Below, in pieces: positions 13,620 through 26,339 of a stretch of 64,000 bases of DNA. Position 1 is the stretch's first letter, and every line of letters begins with the position of its first letter. Source of the DNA: Numida meleagris (lineage: Eukaryota > Chordata > Aves > Galliformes > Numididae); NCBI RefSeq assembly GCF_002078875.1, contig NC_034414.1, forward strand, positions 18,143,883 to 18,207,882, given 5' to 3'. Position numbers and translations under genes: made by a program. Below the pieces are notes generated by a model. It searched no databases. It was not told the DNA's origin and was given only the letters and a program-made list of their open reading frames with translations.

Positions 13620-14120
13620 GCAGCACACAGACTGTTTTACCAGCTACCACCTAGGGCCCCAGAGAAGTTTAAGGCTCTTCCTTGGGCTACACATCATGAA
13701 AACGTGTGAATGGCACAGTCCCTGCTCAGAGGAGCTTACAATCTAAGAAAGAAAAATGACATACAGGAGTATGGAAAAATACAGCTAAACACAAACGAAG
13801 TTGTATACATATATATGCAGTTACATTTATAAAAATTATTAAAATAGCACCACTATGTCTACCTGTCCCTCTGCCTAGCCATAATTACTGAGATGATTGC
13901 TTAATAGGGATCACAGGGGAAGTGGGTCTTAAGGAGAGATTTCAGGGAGAAGGTAGCGGTCTTATGAATCAGTTTAGGGACGGCACTCCATGCATACGGG
14001 ACAGTGTGGAAGATGTTATATAAAAAACTTAAAATTGTGCAGAGCAGCATTTCTCCAGGTCAAAAGTTCAAGTGGTGTGTGCAAGATCCCTACTTCCTGA
14101 GATAGAGACAGTGTGGTTAC
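13620..14120. repeat. Possible ancient unclassified interspersed repeat
   Basis: Contains CACAGTCCCTGCTCAGAGGAGCTTACAATCTAAG and, further on, GGGTCTTAAGGAGAGATTTCAGGGAG and TTTAGGGACGGCACTCCATGC. Such phrases recur in old amniote repeats, but I cannot name the family. It is GC-richer than its surroundings and has no meaningful open frame. Confidence 0.35.
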
Positions 14121-14271
14121 GTGAGTAACATTTGGCCGTCAAAAAGACAAGTGAAATCACTAACGTAGGACTACACTGAGAATGTGTTACTGGCCATATA
14201 CTCTCAGTGGCTGCCAGTTAGCACAGTAACTGTGAGGAGATGAAATGGAAGGGTTTGGAAAAGAGTTGGAT

Positions 14272-14320
14272 AGAAAGAAGGAAAGAAAGGCAAGATGAAG
14301 GAAAGGAGACAAAAGGAAGA
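14272..14320. repeat. GA-rich low-complexity tract
   Basis: Purine-only stretch of GAAAG/GGAAA units with few interruptions; no gene overlaps it. Confidence 0.85.
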
Positions 14321-15204
14321 AATGGGGGGAATATTTTCAGATGTAGTCTTCTGCTTGAGTTCTTAGTGTGCTTGCAATTTGTTAACTAAATAACTAAAAA
14401 ACATATACAATAACTAATGTACATTTGACACCATAAAATAAACTGGACCATATGCCAACATTTACATTATGTTATTATCCTCCACTATGGAAAGGTGAGA
14501 AACAGGTTAAACAAGAGACAAAATGCTTCCCCTTACCCTTCTTCTTCCGTACTGAAGCTTGGAAACAGAAAGGGAATGAACTGTGAATCAATTCTGAAGA
14601 TAATTTTATATGCTAAATCCTTGTCTGTTACTTTGAGCATAAACATTTTTCTTCCATTTAAGAAGTCAGCCTCTATCTGCTAACCTGTACTATGCATGTA
14701 TCTATGAAACCAGTTTAGATAAACAGCTTGGCAAAAGCCCAGTTTATCAGGGTTCAGATTTGAACTATAAGAAATTGCTCCCCTGCGTACTTTAGGGATA
14801 TATGTACAAGTTTTCTCTAAATTCTTTTTAAAAAAGTAGTTACTGGGGCAAATTATTGATATGAAAGCTTTAAAATTATAATAGGGCATTTCAATATCTT
14901 TGCAGATTGAAATGGAAAGGAATCACTATCACACGTTCTCTACCATCATTTGGATTAACTCAACTGAAAGAGAACAACTGAGATGGTCTGCTAAGTGTTA
15001 TGGGGAACAGGGAAGCTCAAAATACATCAGTAACACCGTGAGTTCAGAGCCAGGCAAAGGATGTGACTGCGAAGACTGCAAGGTGTATAAATTAAAAAAT
15101 ATCACGTCATTTAGCTAAGCTAGGAAAACTGAAGAAAAAAGTATATACTCTAAGGGAAATCAAATCGGGAATTTCCGTTTACCTTTTTCTTATACTACAT
15201 AACA

Positions 15205-15378
15205 AGGGACATTCAATAAAATTAAAGGCATCACATTCAAAACCAATAAAAAAGAAATACGTTTGTACACAGCACATAATTAGCCTGTGGAATTCTTTGC
15301 CACAAGACATTATTGAGACCATGAGCTTCTTCAGTTCAGAAAAAAGATTACACATATATTGATGAGAACATCCACAGT
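15205..15378 (+). mobile_element. Older CR1/L3-like LINE fragment
   Basis: The string GGGACATTCAATAAAATTAAAGG is followed by AAATACGTTTGTACACAGCACATAATTAGCCTGTGGAATTC and TGCCACAAGACATTATTGAG. This matches the 3' region of old amniote CR1/L3-like elements as I remember them. It is more diverged than the CR1 copies elsewhere in the window. The subfamily cannot be fixed by eye. Confidence 0.6.
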
Positions 15379-15495
15379 GTTCATCTATATGCATTTTCTA
15401 TTTAGTTTGTATATATATATTTCAAAACAAATGTTTATTAAATTGTTTAATGGACATAAAAATGTGGGTGTTCTCATAGTTCATACAGATGTCCA

Positions 15496-15549
15496 ATATA
15501 TACACATATACATATAAAGATATGTAAATTATATATATACACACATACA
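15496..15549. repeat. TA/CA-rich microsatellite
   Basis: Alternating TA and CA dinucleotides (tatacacatatacatataaa ... atatatatacacacataca). No function seen. Confidence 0.85.
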
Positions 15550-17254
15550 ATCTATGTTTCACATCAGAAGACAATTTTTTTTGGTGAGTGAAAATGTTTT
15601 CTTCTTGGAAACTTGTTTGATCTTTGTGCAATTCAAGAATTCTTTCTCCTTCTGCTAATAGTCCTTTTACAGGACAAATATCAGAATAGGTGGACCACAG
15701 ATGTTATTTATAACAGCAGTCATAGTTTGCTAACGTGGCAAATTTTTAGAGTATTACACGGAACTAGTATTTACAGGCTTTTGGATGAAAAATTTCTGTT
15801 ATGCTCCAGTATTACCACAGTTTTATTAGGGGACATACGCTTCTGGAGCATGCTTCAGAAATATTCTTCAAAATAGTAAAGTCTTGCCATGGTAATATTT
15901 GCCCCATCTGGATAAAGATATGGATGGGAAACTTGCTTAAAGATTCAAGTATGTTCCATGGCTGCTAATCACAAGAGCTGCAGTGGTTTCTACAAGCCAA
16001 TGAGAACACACAGCAGGTCAAATACTATACTCTGAATTAGGGAATGAGTAAGCTAAAATATAATGCTTTTCATAACAAGAGCGATGTTACTGTTAAGAAG
16101 TGGTTTTCCTCTGGAAAAGAGTGCTGCTGCTCTGTTTTAGTAACAGTATCTACTACATAAGACTGAAAAGTAATAGAAATACAAAAATACTCTGAGAGTG
16201 ATTCGCAGAAGGGAATAAGGAAGTAGGGGAAATGATACCTACATATTCCTGCCTCCTTGGGAAAGCTTACTGATAAGTCAGCAAAGTCTCACAGCACTCC
16301 AGGCAAGGAAAACAAATCAAAATACTCCAAACAAAAAATTGGGTCCAAAAATAATGTTCTACGTTTTAATCCCGGAAGAAAAATTATGGAGCATTCACAA
16401 ACTGTTGAAATCTTTACTCAGGTTCCTAAAGTTCTTAGCATAGACAAAACAAATTTTCTGAGATCTGTTAGGGATAAGTTATCGGAATGTTTAATTTTGG
16501 TCTTCATTCGGTTGTTATGCCACAGAGAAGACTGTAATCACTTCTGTAGCCCTTTGTTTGTCAGAGCTCCCACTGAAACCCTGTGCCTTCTGACTCGCAA
16601 ATGGATGAGTGGGGTCCATCCGCCCCAGAAAAAATTGACTTATGGGGAAAAAAGTGTGGCCATTTATGCTCAATGCCTTGATTCTTTCACATTCCCCTTC
16701 ATAGGGGACTAAGCTAAAAATAAAAAATCTTAGAAAATGTGAGTATTTAAATGAGCATTATTGCATGATAGACTGTATTACTCTGCAGCGAGGTACTTGG
16801 TGTCACTCGCTAAACACACTATTCTGGTGGAATAACAAAATATAAATTTACGCTGGGCATTTCTCTTTTTAAATACAGTCCATCCATAACATAATCTTTA
16901 GTCTACCTGAAAAACTACTTTATAATGACCTAATACATGAAATTCAGGAAGAAAAGAACAATTACTTTCTTCACTTCTACAAAATTAATCAAAATTCCCA
17001 AAGAATTATGCATATTTAGAATGAGAATGTTCAAGGAATCTCCAATCACATTGCTTAAAATTAGCAAATAAAAGACTGAATGCTCAACACTTTTTTTATT
17101 ACCAGCAGCAAGAAGAATTAAGCTTATTTCATGCAGAGAAGTCAAAGTGATATCATAATATGCACTTTTTCAGATTAGAGTCTAATGAAAACAAGTTGAA
17201 GTTGAAGCTGCTTTAACACTGTCAGCTTTTTAACAACAGCTTCTGGCAGCTTAC

Positions 17255-17263
17255 CTTTATCCA
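17255..17263 (-). CDS. SHANK2: SHANK2 9-nt microexon encoding Val-Asp-Lys
   Basis: The sense sequence is cctctcattag|TGGATAAAG|gtaagctg, a 9-nt exon with a consensus AG acceptor and a strong gtaag donor, 355 nt downstream of the previous exon. The G left by that exon plus TG gives Val, then GAT Asp and AAA Lys, leaving G in phase 1 for the next exon. The resulting ...SELEELVDK matches, from memory, the SHANK2 protein, which continues with ASVRKKK. Skipping it would keep frame and remove exactly three residues, so a neuronal alternative microexon is plausible. It is far too short for ORF or homology searches to call. The match of splice sites, phase and expected residues together makes chance unlikely. 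What is not shown is whether it is constitutive or regulated. Confidence 0.85.
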
Positions 17264-17618
17264 CTAATGAGAGGCCACAGAAATTTAAAATAAAACAATA
17301 TTAGATGAACCGAAAACGTAGAAAGCAAAGCTAATAAAATATGATACGGCATTACTTTTTAGTAAATGTGCCAAACCTCGATGATGCATAAAAATGTATC
17401 AACATTCTCTTGCATAGCAATAAAGGCACAAGTTTAAAAAAAATTATTCATGCAAATCATGCATATTTGAATTCTCCAAAGATGCAGCATTCTTACAACC
17501 CTTTCTGCTCTCTATACTGTACACATTGCAATTCTTAAAAATCAATTTAACATACACACACACATATATATTTACATTTCTATTATCCCAGCATGCTTGT
17601 CAAAAAACACTTTCTTAC
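17264..17618 (-). other. SHANK2: SHANK2 intron between linker exon and microexon (355 nt)
   Basis: This short AT-rich intron starts gtaagaaagt and ends cctctcattag. Its small size, with the microexon at its end, fits exon definition across a tiny exon being helped by intronic elements. It contains a short CA/TA microsatellite at about 17551-17570 and no other recognisable feature. Confidence 0.85.
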
Positions 17619-17699
17619 CAAGCTCTTCAAGCTCTGAGGTCATTGACTTAGACCGCAAGGTCAGTGCAGTGGTTGGAGCTCGCTTAGGAGGTGGTGGGG
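17619..17699 (-). CDS. SHANK2: SHANK2 coding exon: proline-rich linker after the PDZ domain
   Basis: This 81-nt exon has an acceptor ending aatgcaaag and a donor reading CTTG|gtaaga. It enters in phase 1: the leftover G of the PDZ exon plus CC makes Ala. It reads PPPPKRAPTTALTLRSKSMT followed by SELEEL and again leaves one G. As a multiple of three with phase 1 on both sides it could be skipped without a frame change. The segment is the basic, proline-rich and serine-rich linker that follows the PDZ domain in SHANK proteins; the text is, from memory, identical to mammalian SHANK2. The intron separating it from the PDZ exon is 2,409 nt. The exon is clearly GC-richer than the AT-rich DNA around it. 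The polypyrimidine tract is poor (the acceptor region is ttctgtttaatgcaaag), which could make recognition depend on enhancers; that last point is inference. Confidence 0.93.
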
Positions 17700-20108
17700 C
17701 TTTGCATTAAACAGAATGATAGACAGTATAAGTAAATAAACTTCTCTAAACCACTATATAAACATACATAATTTCTGATTTATTTAAAAGAATATGTCAC
17801 ATCAAATAAGGTAATATTAAATACATACATGCAGAGGAAAAACCCTGAGATGCTTTTCATGTACTGGATTTCTGTACTGTTTCTACTTTTAGCGTAGGTT
17901 GTTTGACACATCCGTAAGCTTTTATGTAACAGGATACATAGAAATAGTTAAAGCTAAATAACTGTGCACTTCTATTTTTCAGTAGGAAAAATACTTTAGT
18001 CTAGAGAAAGTGCCTCCCAGCAGTTGTGCCCCACCTTCTAAGAAATGCACACAGCTAAAAATCTCCTGGAGACCAGCCAACCTCTGCCAGATTAATTTCA
18101 GAAATCTGAGAAATATAAGCACATTCACATCAAGATTCACATTTTCTTCATAGTTATGGTGAGAAAACAGATGATCCTCAGAATGAACAAGACCAAGTAA
18201 ATCTTAAAACTTCAAGGCAATCATTTAGCACAGAATCAGCATTTGTTCTAGGATCCTGATAATAAACATTTCCGCCAGCTTCAAATGTAGCCAGACCAGA
18301 CAAGATATTAAAATAATACATTCCAGAGGTCGGAAAGGGGAGTAACTTCAGAAAAGATTACGGCAACATTGGTAGGAAAGCTGGAGATGTCCAGTAAATA
18401 GAAATGGCACTAGAACACCAGGAAAAATTAAGGATTCTGAAGTGTCAATAACATACACAATGCTACACTGATCTGACTAAAGGTGACAAAGCAATCTGAG
18501 GACAAGAAAGCATGAGAAAGGGAAGTAGACAATTGTCTTCTCATATCACCCATATACAATATATAAGGATCATCCTTCTGCTGTTAAGCTCCATCATCCT
18601 CTCACAGAGGTTTGAGCAAAAGTATGTCACGAGAGCACAAAAACATAGCTTGAGTTCAGTGCCAGACATACCGCACATACTACAAAAGTGCTACATATAT
18701 TAAATCCAGTTTGAAGTCTGCTCTTGCCCGACAGGAAAAGCGACAACAAATTTTTGAGGGAAGCTGCACCCTCAGCAAGTTTGCAGACAATGCCAAGCTG
18801 AGTGGTGCAGCTGGTACTTCACAGAAGGAAGAGATGCCATCCACAGGGACCTGGACAGGCTTGAAAAGTGGGCCTTCCAGTACTTGGAGGAGCTTATAAA
18901 CAGAAGCAAGGCTGACTACTGACACTATCTGATAATGACAGGATAAGGGAAAATTATTTAAATTTTAATAGAAGAGAGGAGATTTGGATTAGATATTAGG
19001 AGGAAATTCTTTAGTCAGAGGGCACTGGCACAGCTGCCCGGAGAAGTTGTGGGTGCCCATTCCTGGAGGCATTCAAGGTCAGGTTGGATGGAGCCCTGGG
19101 AAGCCTGATCTGGTGGGTGGAAGCTCTGAACACAGCAGGGGAGTTGGAACTGTATGATCTTTAAGGCCTCTCCAACTAAAGCTGTTCTATGATTCTAATA
19201 CCTTCCCAGAATAGCTTTTACCTGAGCATATTAAGCATCTAAGATAAAACAAATAGTGCAAAATTCCTTGCTTTTCTTTTCTTTGTGTGGGGGGTTGAAG
19301 GGTGGCGGTGGATATAGAACATTGCAATTCTTAACAGAGCAGCTCAGTCTTACTTTATACATTATCACATACTGTCCACTGAAGACAATGTAAAAAAAAA
19401 TTAGGCTTTTAAACAAAGAAAAAACTTTTCCATGTTTGTACCCAGAAGACTGTTTTCCAAAGTCTTGCAGCACATGATGCTATATTAAACTCTCCTGGAG
19501 CTGCTGCTTTCTTGCTAGCAGTCACGTGGCAGAAAAAGAACTTGTGCACGTTTTTGACTTCTAGGAAGAGGAGGGAATTCTCCCTGGTTGGAACAAGCCC
19601 TCCACTTTGAATTCTTCTAGAATGATTTGTTGATTCTAATATACTGTTTTTCTATCAGAAATTCAGTCTAAATATATTGCTTGCTTTTCTTAATCTTAGA
19701 GTTCCTTTATAAAATTTTGAAAAAAATGTACATTCTCAGTAAGTCCGAGAGGAATCAAATTAACATCAAGTATGTTTGGAATTAATTAATAAATGATAAT
19801 CTGTTCTTTGTGGGTTTTCTCCATCAGTACTGCAAGACACTCATATCAAGGAGTTTGACTACATCTTCAAATGATGTTATATAAAAGATCCACAAAGATG
19901 AAATTTCATGACAAGCACGACAACGGAATACAAGCCCTTTTTGTCACAGATGAATGCATAAGTAAACAGTATTAAATTACTCTAAAATAAATAGCAAAAG
20001 AGTATTACAGATTTCAAAAGGGAAATTTGTAAATCAGAATTGTATCCATATCCTATTTTCTGTGGAGCAAGACTGAAAGGATTCCACTAGGAACAGAGAA
20101 AAATGTAC
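17700..20108 (-). other. SHANK2: SHANK2 intron between PDZ exon and linker exon (2,409 nt)
   Basis: The intron is bounded by gtacat at the PDZ exon and aatgcaaag at the linker exon. It contains one CR1 copy on the opposite strand (about 18755-19199). The remainder is AT-rich and shows nothing else I recognise. Confidence 0.85.
18755..19199 (+). mobile_element. CR1 LINE fragment, 3' end, with internal loss
   Basis: The copy begins in the typical CR1 stretch with CACCCTCAGCAAGTTTGCAG and continues to GGGACCTGGACAGGCTTGA. It then jumps to the GGAGGAAATTCTTTAGTCAG part and ends in CCTCTCCAACTAAAGCTGTTCTATGATTCTAATA. Sequence between about 18885 and 18940 is shortened relative to other copies. 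It lies antisense to SHANK2 in the intron between the PDZ and linker exons. Confidence 0.9.
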
Positions 20109-20244
20109 CTTTCTTTCTAGCTGTGTCATCTGGATCAAGATTCCTTGTTACTGTGACAACCTTTAGAACTAGGTGATTGCCCCCTTGTCGGATCATATTC
20201 ACCACCTGCCTGTGGCCAACTTTCACGACATTCTCATTATTAAC
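20109..20244 (-). CDS. SHANK2: SHANK2 coding exon: C-terminal half of the PDZ domain
   Basis: This internal exon of a postsynaptic-density scaffold protein is 136 nt long. It follows an acceptor ending tctttgcag and stops at a donor reading AAAG|gtacat. The frame starts at a codon boundary (phase 0) and leaves one base (G) for the next exon. It encodes VNNENVVKVGHRQVVNMIRQ, then a GGNHLVLKVV strand, then VTRNLDPDDTARKK. This is the last part of a PDZ fold. The His in VGHRQVV is the alpha-B1 histidine that class I PDZ domains use to bind Ser/Thr at position -2 of ligand C-termini; in SHANK proteins the known ligand is GKAP/SAPAP. The residues match my memory of SHANK2 better than SHANK3, whose PDZ end differs (GVNVVKVGHKQ type). 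SHANK1 is the main alternative, but the continuation through the next two exons favours SHANK2. An apparent start codon just upstream lies in the intron and is not real. The exon for the first half of the PDZ domain was not found in the 43.7 kb upstream. Confidence 0.95.
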
Positions 20245-23200
20245 CTGCAAAGACAGAAAATATTCTTTTAGATCAAAAAGTCAAAAACGCCTTTTCTTTC
20301 AGTTATTAAACCCAGAAGGTAGAAAGAACAGGAAGATACAGAAGGTCTAATTGCTATCTTTTAATGAAAACATATTTAAGAAACAGCATATAGCTGACAT
20401 GATAACAGGAAAAGAAATACACAATTAATTTGCTTATGATTATCAGTTAAGACAACAAAACATGTAGTGAGTTTAACCACGTTTTCCTTTACTTGTTTTA
20501 TTTGCTACAATTACTATGCCACAATTCTGCATTTCATACACTAAAATATTTTCTGAAAAGATAGTCATTATTCACCACGGCATTAGGCACAAATGTCTGT
20601 ATGCATTTCTCTGTCTAACATAATGAAGGAGATATTTATAGTTTTTCCTTTCAGATCATCCAGGAACCAAATTTTTCACTCCTAAAATGAAATTCCAGGT
20701 TCAAGAGGCATCCTTTTATTTGAGGCACTCCTTTCCTCATTTCCCAGAACTTTCCTTCTGCAAGTTTCTAGAAGGATCTGATGTTTGGGAAGCAAAGGCA
20801 ACAGGGTTATAGCATTCCAAAATAATTTAAATGGAAAAAGATGAAACCCTGACCAGCTATTATGGTCACGCCAATTAAACTTTAAACTGCATTCCACATT
20901 AAACTCTAAAACATAGAATCTCTAGGTAATTCTTAGTACTGCAGCATAATTTCTTTTGTACACTTCTTTCTGTAGCAGTTATTCTTAGGCATATAAGAAA
21001 ACATAGGCATAAAAATCCGTAAATAAGCATGGATAAAAGTCATTTATTTATACAATCCAGAAGGAGTCACTGAAAGTTATTTGAAATCTGAACAATTGCA
21101 GCACATAATTGCAGCCATGTGTTATTTGAACATAAAAGATATTAAGGAATAGAATCACTGAAGAAGAGATGCTGCCAGAATACATGCTAGGAATTTGAAC
21201 TTTATCCAAAGCTCAACTGACTCAGTTCTATTTCACCGAGATCACTCAGTGCCTTCCAAAATGAACAGTCATTTTCAAAGTAAGCGTTTTTAGCCTCCTC
21301 TATTTATTCTGACAGGCTGAGCATCTCACACTCTTAAGAATTTACAGTTTAGAGCAAAATCTCTCATTAAACGTTACTGCCACTTAGCAGAACTGCAAGC
21401 ACTATTTACAACTAGAAATCATTTTTTCATCCATGGAAACTCACTTTTTTCAGGTTTTAGATGAGACATGATTAATTACAACAAAATAACGTCTTGGAAA
21501 ACCATATTTTCTAAACAATGCAGCAGTTAAAGGTCTCAAAGCATTACTCGTGTGCTGTCTGTAAGCCTGAGATGCCTTTTGAGATGCTTTTTTAATTTCA
21601 TCTAAATTGACGTAGGTGTAACACATGCTGAACATCCAGACCTGTTGAGCAGGCAAATACGAAGTTCTCTCATTCTGTAGGTGGAGGATATAAAAGAGTA
21701 TTGATCTGAATAGGACTGTTGCTGTTTTGTTTTATTTTACACCTTCTTAGCATCTGGTGCTTAACTCCAAGATATGGTGTTTATTTAGCTGGACCAATGG
21801 CATCTACATTTAATTTCTCTAAAACATTTTATCAAGAATAGTTACCCTCATACTTCTGAAATTCTTCCTAATATTTAAACCTAAACCACGTAATTTAATT
21901 CTTTCCCACAGTTAAAAGGTTTATGTAATTCAAAACTAGAGATTGCATCAACTCTATTATTACTGGAGTTAAATTTTAAGTCTGTATGGATTAGAATATA
22001 TCTCCTAATGCTGTCAAAAAATAGGCAACTCCAAATACATCAGAAGTTAATATTAATCAAACATGTACACTTCACTAATATAAAGTGATAAATGTGTAAA
22101 ATGATAAACAGCTTATGCAGCATACCATCTGTTCACATCATTATGTGCAATGATATTTAACATCTAGAGCAAGAGCAAATATATATGACATTTTTTTAAA
22201 GCTGTCTCTGAAACAGAACCTCTAAATGATTGCTTACAGCAGGTTTGTTTAAAAGGTACAGTTACAAAAACTAGTACCAAAAAGACTCCATTTACAACAA
22301 TAAAAATATCAATGGGAGATCTGAAGATCACTTAAAGAGTTTACAGACGTATTTGTAAAAACAAACAAACAAACATGAAAAGATAGGAAATCAGCAGAGC
22401 GATACTTTGTCTTCACTATGTTAAAAAGCTCAGTGGGTAAAACTAGCATCACTACAAAGCAACGATAAAAACAAAATTGTCAATAGGAACTGGGATTTCA
22501 GTGCAGACTCTTTTAACCTTCTTGAATATTCTATTAAAAAAGCTAAGCGACAGAAGAAATGGACACTAGATAGTATCACACGCGAGTTCTAGCAGGTTTG
22601 TTTGATAGTTTCAGTACTTTTTCAAGTATGAATAATTTGATGATACTTTCTTTGCTTCCACTTTAAGCTTTGGCAGTGGAGAGATGACTACTGCATTTCA
22701 TTTAGGTTTGTAAACAAGCTGAAGAAGGTAAATTTTTATGGTCAGCAACACACTTAGATATCCACTGCATGTGCATTTGGTGTTAAATGGGATCACAGTC
22801 TTTGAAACATAACAAAAAATATTTTTGCTTTTAGTGGCAAAGTGTTTAGAAGGGTGCTCCATAAAGAAAAGTTAGTTTGCAGACACAGGTTTTTATCTCT
22901 CCCTCTTCTTCAACCGAATCTTTCAGCATATTTTCTGTGATCTTTCACTGAAAAAAGTAAAGTTCTTCTTTCACTCCCTTCGCAAAACTTTCTTTTATAG
23001 GACTTTGTTTCCTTTCAAAAACAGGTAAAAATATACAACTGTATTATAGAAATAGTTATGTGCTATGGCTGGTTCCACGCTAGATCATTACCAGCTGGTC
23101 ATCCAACAAGCCAAATGTCCATTTCCAGATGTCAGGAAAACCCATAAGGCTTAATATTCTTGAAATCTAACTCTATCATGATATGGTTAAAACCGACCAG

Positions 23201-26200
23201 TGAGCAAGAAGTTACTGGGCCAGTTTGAGGATTTGAGAAATTAATAATGAAATAATATGTACTCACAGAACTTACATCTTTTATAAAAACTTATATCTTT
23301 TAAAATTACCTAAGTAAAAAATCCGACCTTTCAACATGAACTTGCATTTTTGGGGATTTTTTTTTTTATTTATGTATGAAAAGTTTTTCACCTAGATGCC
23401 TTCACCTATATTTTCACTAATATGTCACCTTTTCCACTTTGTATAATCAATGCACACCAGTTTTTAAGATCAGTAGAATGCTACAAGACAGGAAAATTAT
23501 GACTTCAGAGAAAGCTGGAGACAAAAATGCGAAAAATTCATAACAGCTAAATTTTCCAGATAATTTACTAGTAGTGTGCAATACATTGTATTTCAATGTC
23601 TTGAAATAGCATCAGCCACATGAATTATAACATTGCTTTCATGTACCATATGTGACTTAACCCTGATGTTGAACAGCCAATGACAGCAGGGGATAGATGG
23701 TGCCACCCAGCCTTTGCCCCACATGATGCACCGCCACTAGTCAGCTTACAGCTAAAGGCAGTTCAAACAAAAGAAATGCAAGCAAAGCAATACTTCTGTT
23801 GGTGATCAGAATTTAGGGAAGATACAGGTGGACCAGTCTGCAGTTGTAATTGGAGGTACACACAGGTGGCTATTCTAGGTACTTCTGGATACATTTAGGA
23901 CACTAAATTTTCAGAGAAGACAGCAATTGACACTCGTCATCACCTCCACATGGTTATGTGGTTTCATCCCTTTCTTTTGGCTCATTAAACCAGTTATTCA
24001 CATCCTTGCCATTTAACGGGTTTCTACGATAATACAAAATACTTGAGCATGAGCTACTCAATTCCCCAAGACCAAAAACAGTGCTCTGTGTTTCTTCTCC
24101 TTTTTCCACCATTATGACTGCAGCAAACATGTACCTGCTCCCTCCAGCACCCTCTTGGAGAACACACAACGTTTCAGCTCTGTGGGGCTGGCATTCAAGG
24201 TGCTCACTCACACATGCTTAAAGCTCCGAAATAGAGACTTTGAACAACGATGACATTCCTCATGCACAAGGAGCTTTGAACACCACTAATGTGAAGTTCT
24301 ATCTCCAACATGAGTGTTCTCTCAACAGATAATCCAAAAATATGGAGTACATCAGAGACAAATGTGGCCATCCTTACTATCTTTAATATTCAAGACCACT
24401 CTGACTTGATCTTACTGAGCATATAAACTGCAATCTCTGAAACTCATGAAAACTCAATAAAGATAATGAAATTTTATTTAAGATTAAAGAATGATGTGGT
24501 CTCCAGTTGGGTAATCATTTTTTCTGTGAGAAGTAATCTCTACAGGAAAGAGCTCTCCATGCAAAGAATGATATATGAACACCCATGACATTAATAAACT
24601 TTTCTGGAACTTTACAAAGATAGAGATGCTTCTGTTCAGGCAACCTTATAATCTTGATAATGTGTGGGATAAGCACACAGGACTGAGAATGTCAATACTT
24701 TATGAATTGAAGGAAGTTTAGAAAAGGATTAGGATATGCTAGAAACTGTTTTACAGTGAGTCTGAATGGAAAACAGAAAAGTCACTTATGGCTGATATCA
24801 ACAAATGTACTCTAGCAGTAAAGATGAAGATCAAACTTTCATGAACACCCTCCCTCTCCAAGAAATGTGTCTTTCCATAACTTAAGGAAAATTAAACAGT
24901 GGATTATTCTTTACAGTACTCACCTCACACAGAAGCTACTACTGAGTAAGTCTATTCTTTTGTCAATATTTGATTATAAACAGACTCTTCACCATTTAAA
25001 TGCATGTATCTAGCTTACTTATATGAACAAATTTAGGAGAGTGAAGAAATACTATTATTTAAAAATATGGAATTTTGGAAAGGAGCACTGTTTATGTACC
25101 TCCTGGAGACGCTGAGGTAGATTTTACGAATAATGGCACAGGCTGCACAGAAGTCCTTTTTCTCCCCTGAAATGTATAACCATGCAATAGGTTGAACAAC
25201 TAAACTGAAACAAAATAACCTGTACATTGTAGGATAGCAGATGTATGAGCTGGAAGATATTCATCAGAGCAGCCTTCCCGTAGGAAGGTGCAAAAGAAAA
25301 AAACGCTATCAGACAAAGAGACCTTTACAGATTCTGTTCTATTATTAAAAAAAAAATCAGAATTTCTTCAGTGCATCATGCAGCTTCCTAACCCTTCCAC
25401 TATCAAAACTTTCTCTCAGCGGAAAATGTAATCAGTCATTTCCAATGGTAACTAAGGAGGCAAAACCTGATCATTTTGCTCACAGTGACCACATCAATGG
25501 TGGTGCAATGGTGAATAAATCCACCTTACAGTTTCAAACGCTTCTCAGAAGCTCTTCCCATCCATTGGATTACTTGAGAACACAAATAAAAAGTACGACT
25601 AAACCCTATGACATATAGTTACGAACCCCAGCCTACAGTTGTGGTTCTTTTTTTTTTTTTTTAATAAATCCACCATTTTTGTAAACTTAACACGCACTAA
25701 TCCAATTACAATAGATGCCAGCCAAACAGCATACAAGTAGTTTTGCATGCTCAAATGACACTTTTGCATTTCAAGTAACCACACAGATGTGTACATGACG
25801 CTGTCTGAGCATGTGACAAACCAGTACAAATTTACCACCTGTGAAGTAATCTTGTCCTGTAGACTAAAATGTGAGACAGACAGTGATCGAGACCATCTTT
25901 GGGAACCTATTCATTATGAATTTGCCTCTGTAAACCAAAATATTCAAAAAAACTTAAGCAGACTGCTTCAGTCTACTTGGCCTCAGCTATTAATTTGTAC
26001 AAGTCCTGAAACATGCATTGAATCATATCTGGAATATCCCCGAAAAGTACCTAATGCAAAAAGGAAGTTAGCTGATATCCTGATCTCCAACACAAAATTC
26101 TCTCTGATTGTTATTAGTAAGCGACTAATATTAGTATATATTAGTACCTGACCCCCTCTAATCTAATTTAGTGGAAAAGATGCTTCAAAGATGTTATGCA

Positions 26201-26339
26201 TTCTGTTGAATGCACTAGAAAGGGCAATATAGTAAAAGCTTTACAGAGCCTGGAGAAACTGCAGCTGAAATACTGCACAAGTAGATTTTTAATAGTAATC
26301 CACTTGCTCATAGATTTGCCTGGATTGGCGGCTGTAATG

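Larger units (their letters stand above)
1..17254 (-). other. SHANK2: SHANK2 downstream intron, partial (at least 17.2 kb)
   Basis: It begins with the donor gtaagctgcc after the microexon and runs off the low end of the window. The next expected exon, starting with CA to complete Ala and then encoding a basic SVRKKK-like stretch, was not found, so it probably lies outside. The intron holds the Harbinger-type remnant (2.8-4.5 kb), an older CR1/L3 fragment (15.2 kb), an unclassified old repeat (13.6-14.1 kb) and microsatellites. Around 0.7-1.2 kb and 7.6-8.0 kb it is GC-richer with overlapping open frames in several directions, none of which I recognise. Confidence 0.7.

Noticed and set aside
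15183..15194. 12-nt microexon look-alike on the minus strand (TATAAGAAAAAG between AG and GT)
   Set aside because: After the phase-1 SHANK2 microexon it gives an immediate TAA stop, and it does not match the expected protein.
16257..16712. 151-codon open frame on the plus strand
   Set aside because: No recognisable domain, AT-driven composition, no splice or promoter context, and one long frame is expected by chance in 64 kb.
23954..24211. 85-codon minus-strand open frame
   Set aside because: Fairly protein-like composition but no acceptor or donor in a usable phase and no family match; left as chance.
25789..26151. 120-codon plus-strand open frame
   Set aside because: Low-complexity AT-rich translation with no recognisable motif; opposite to SHANK2 and without exon signals.
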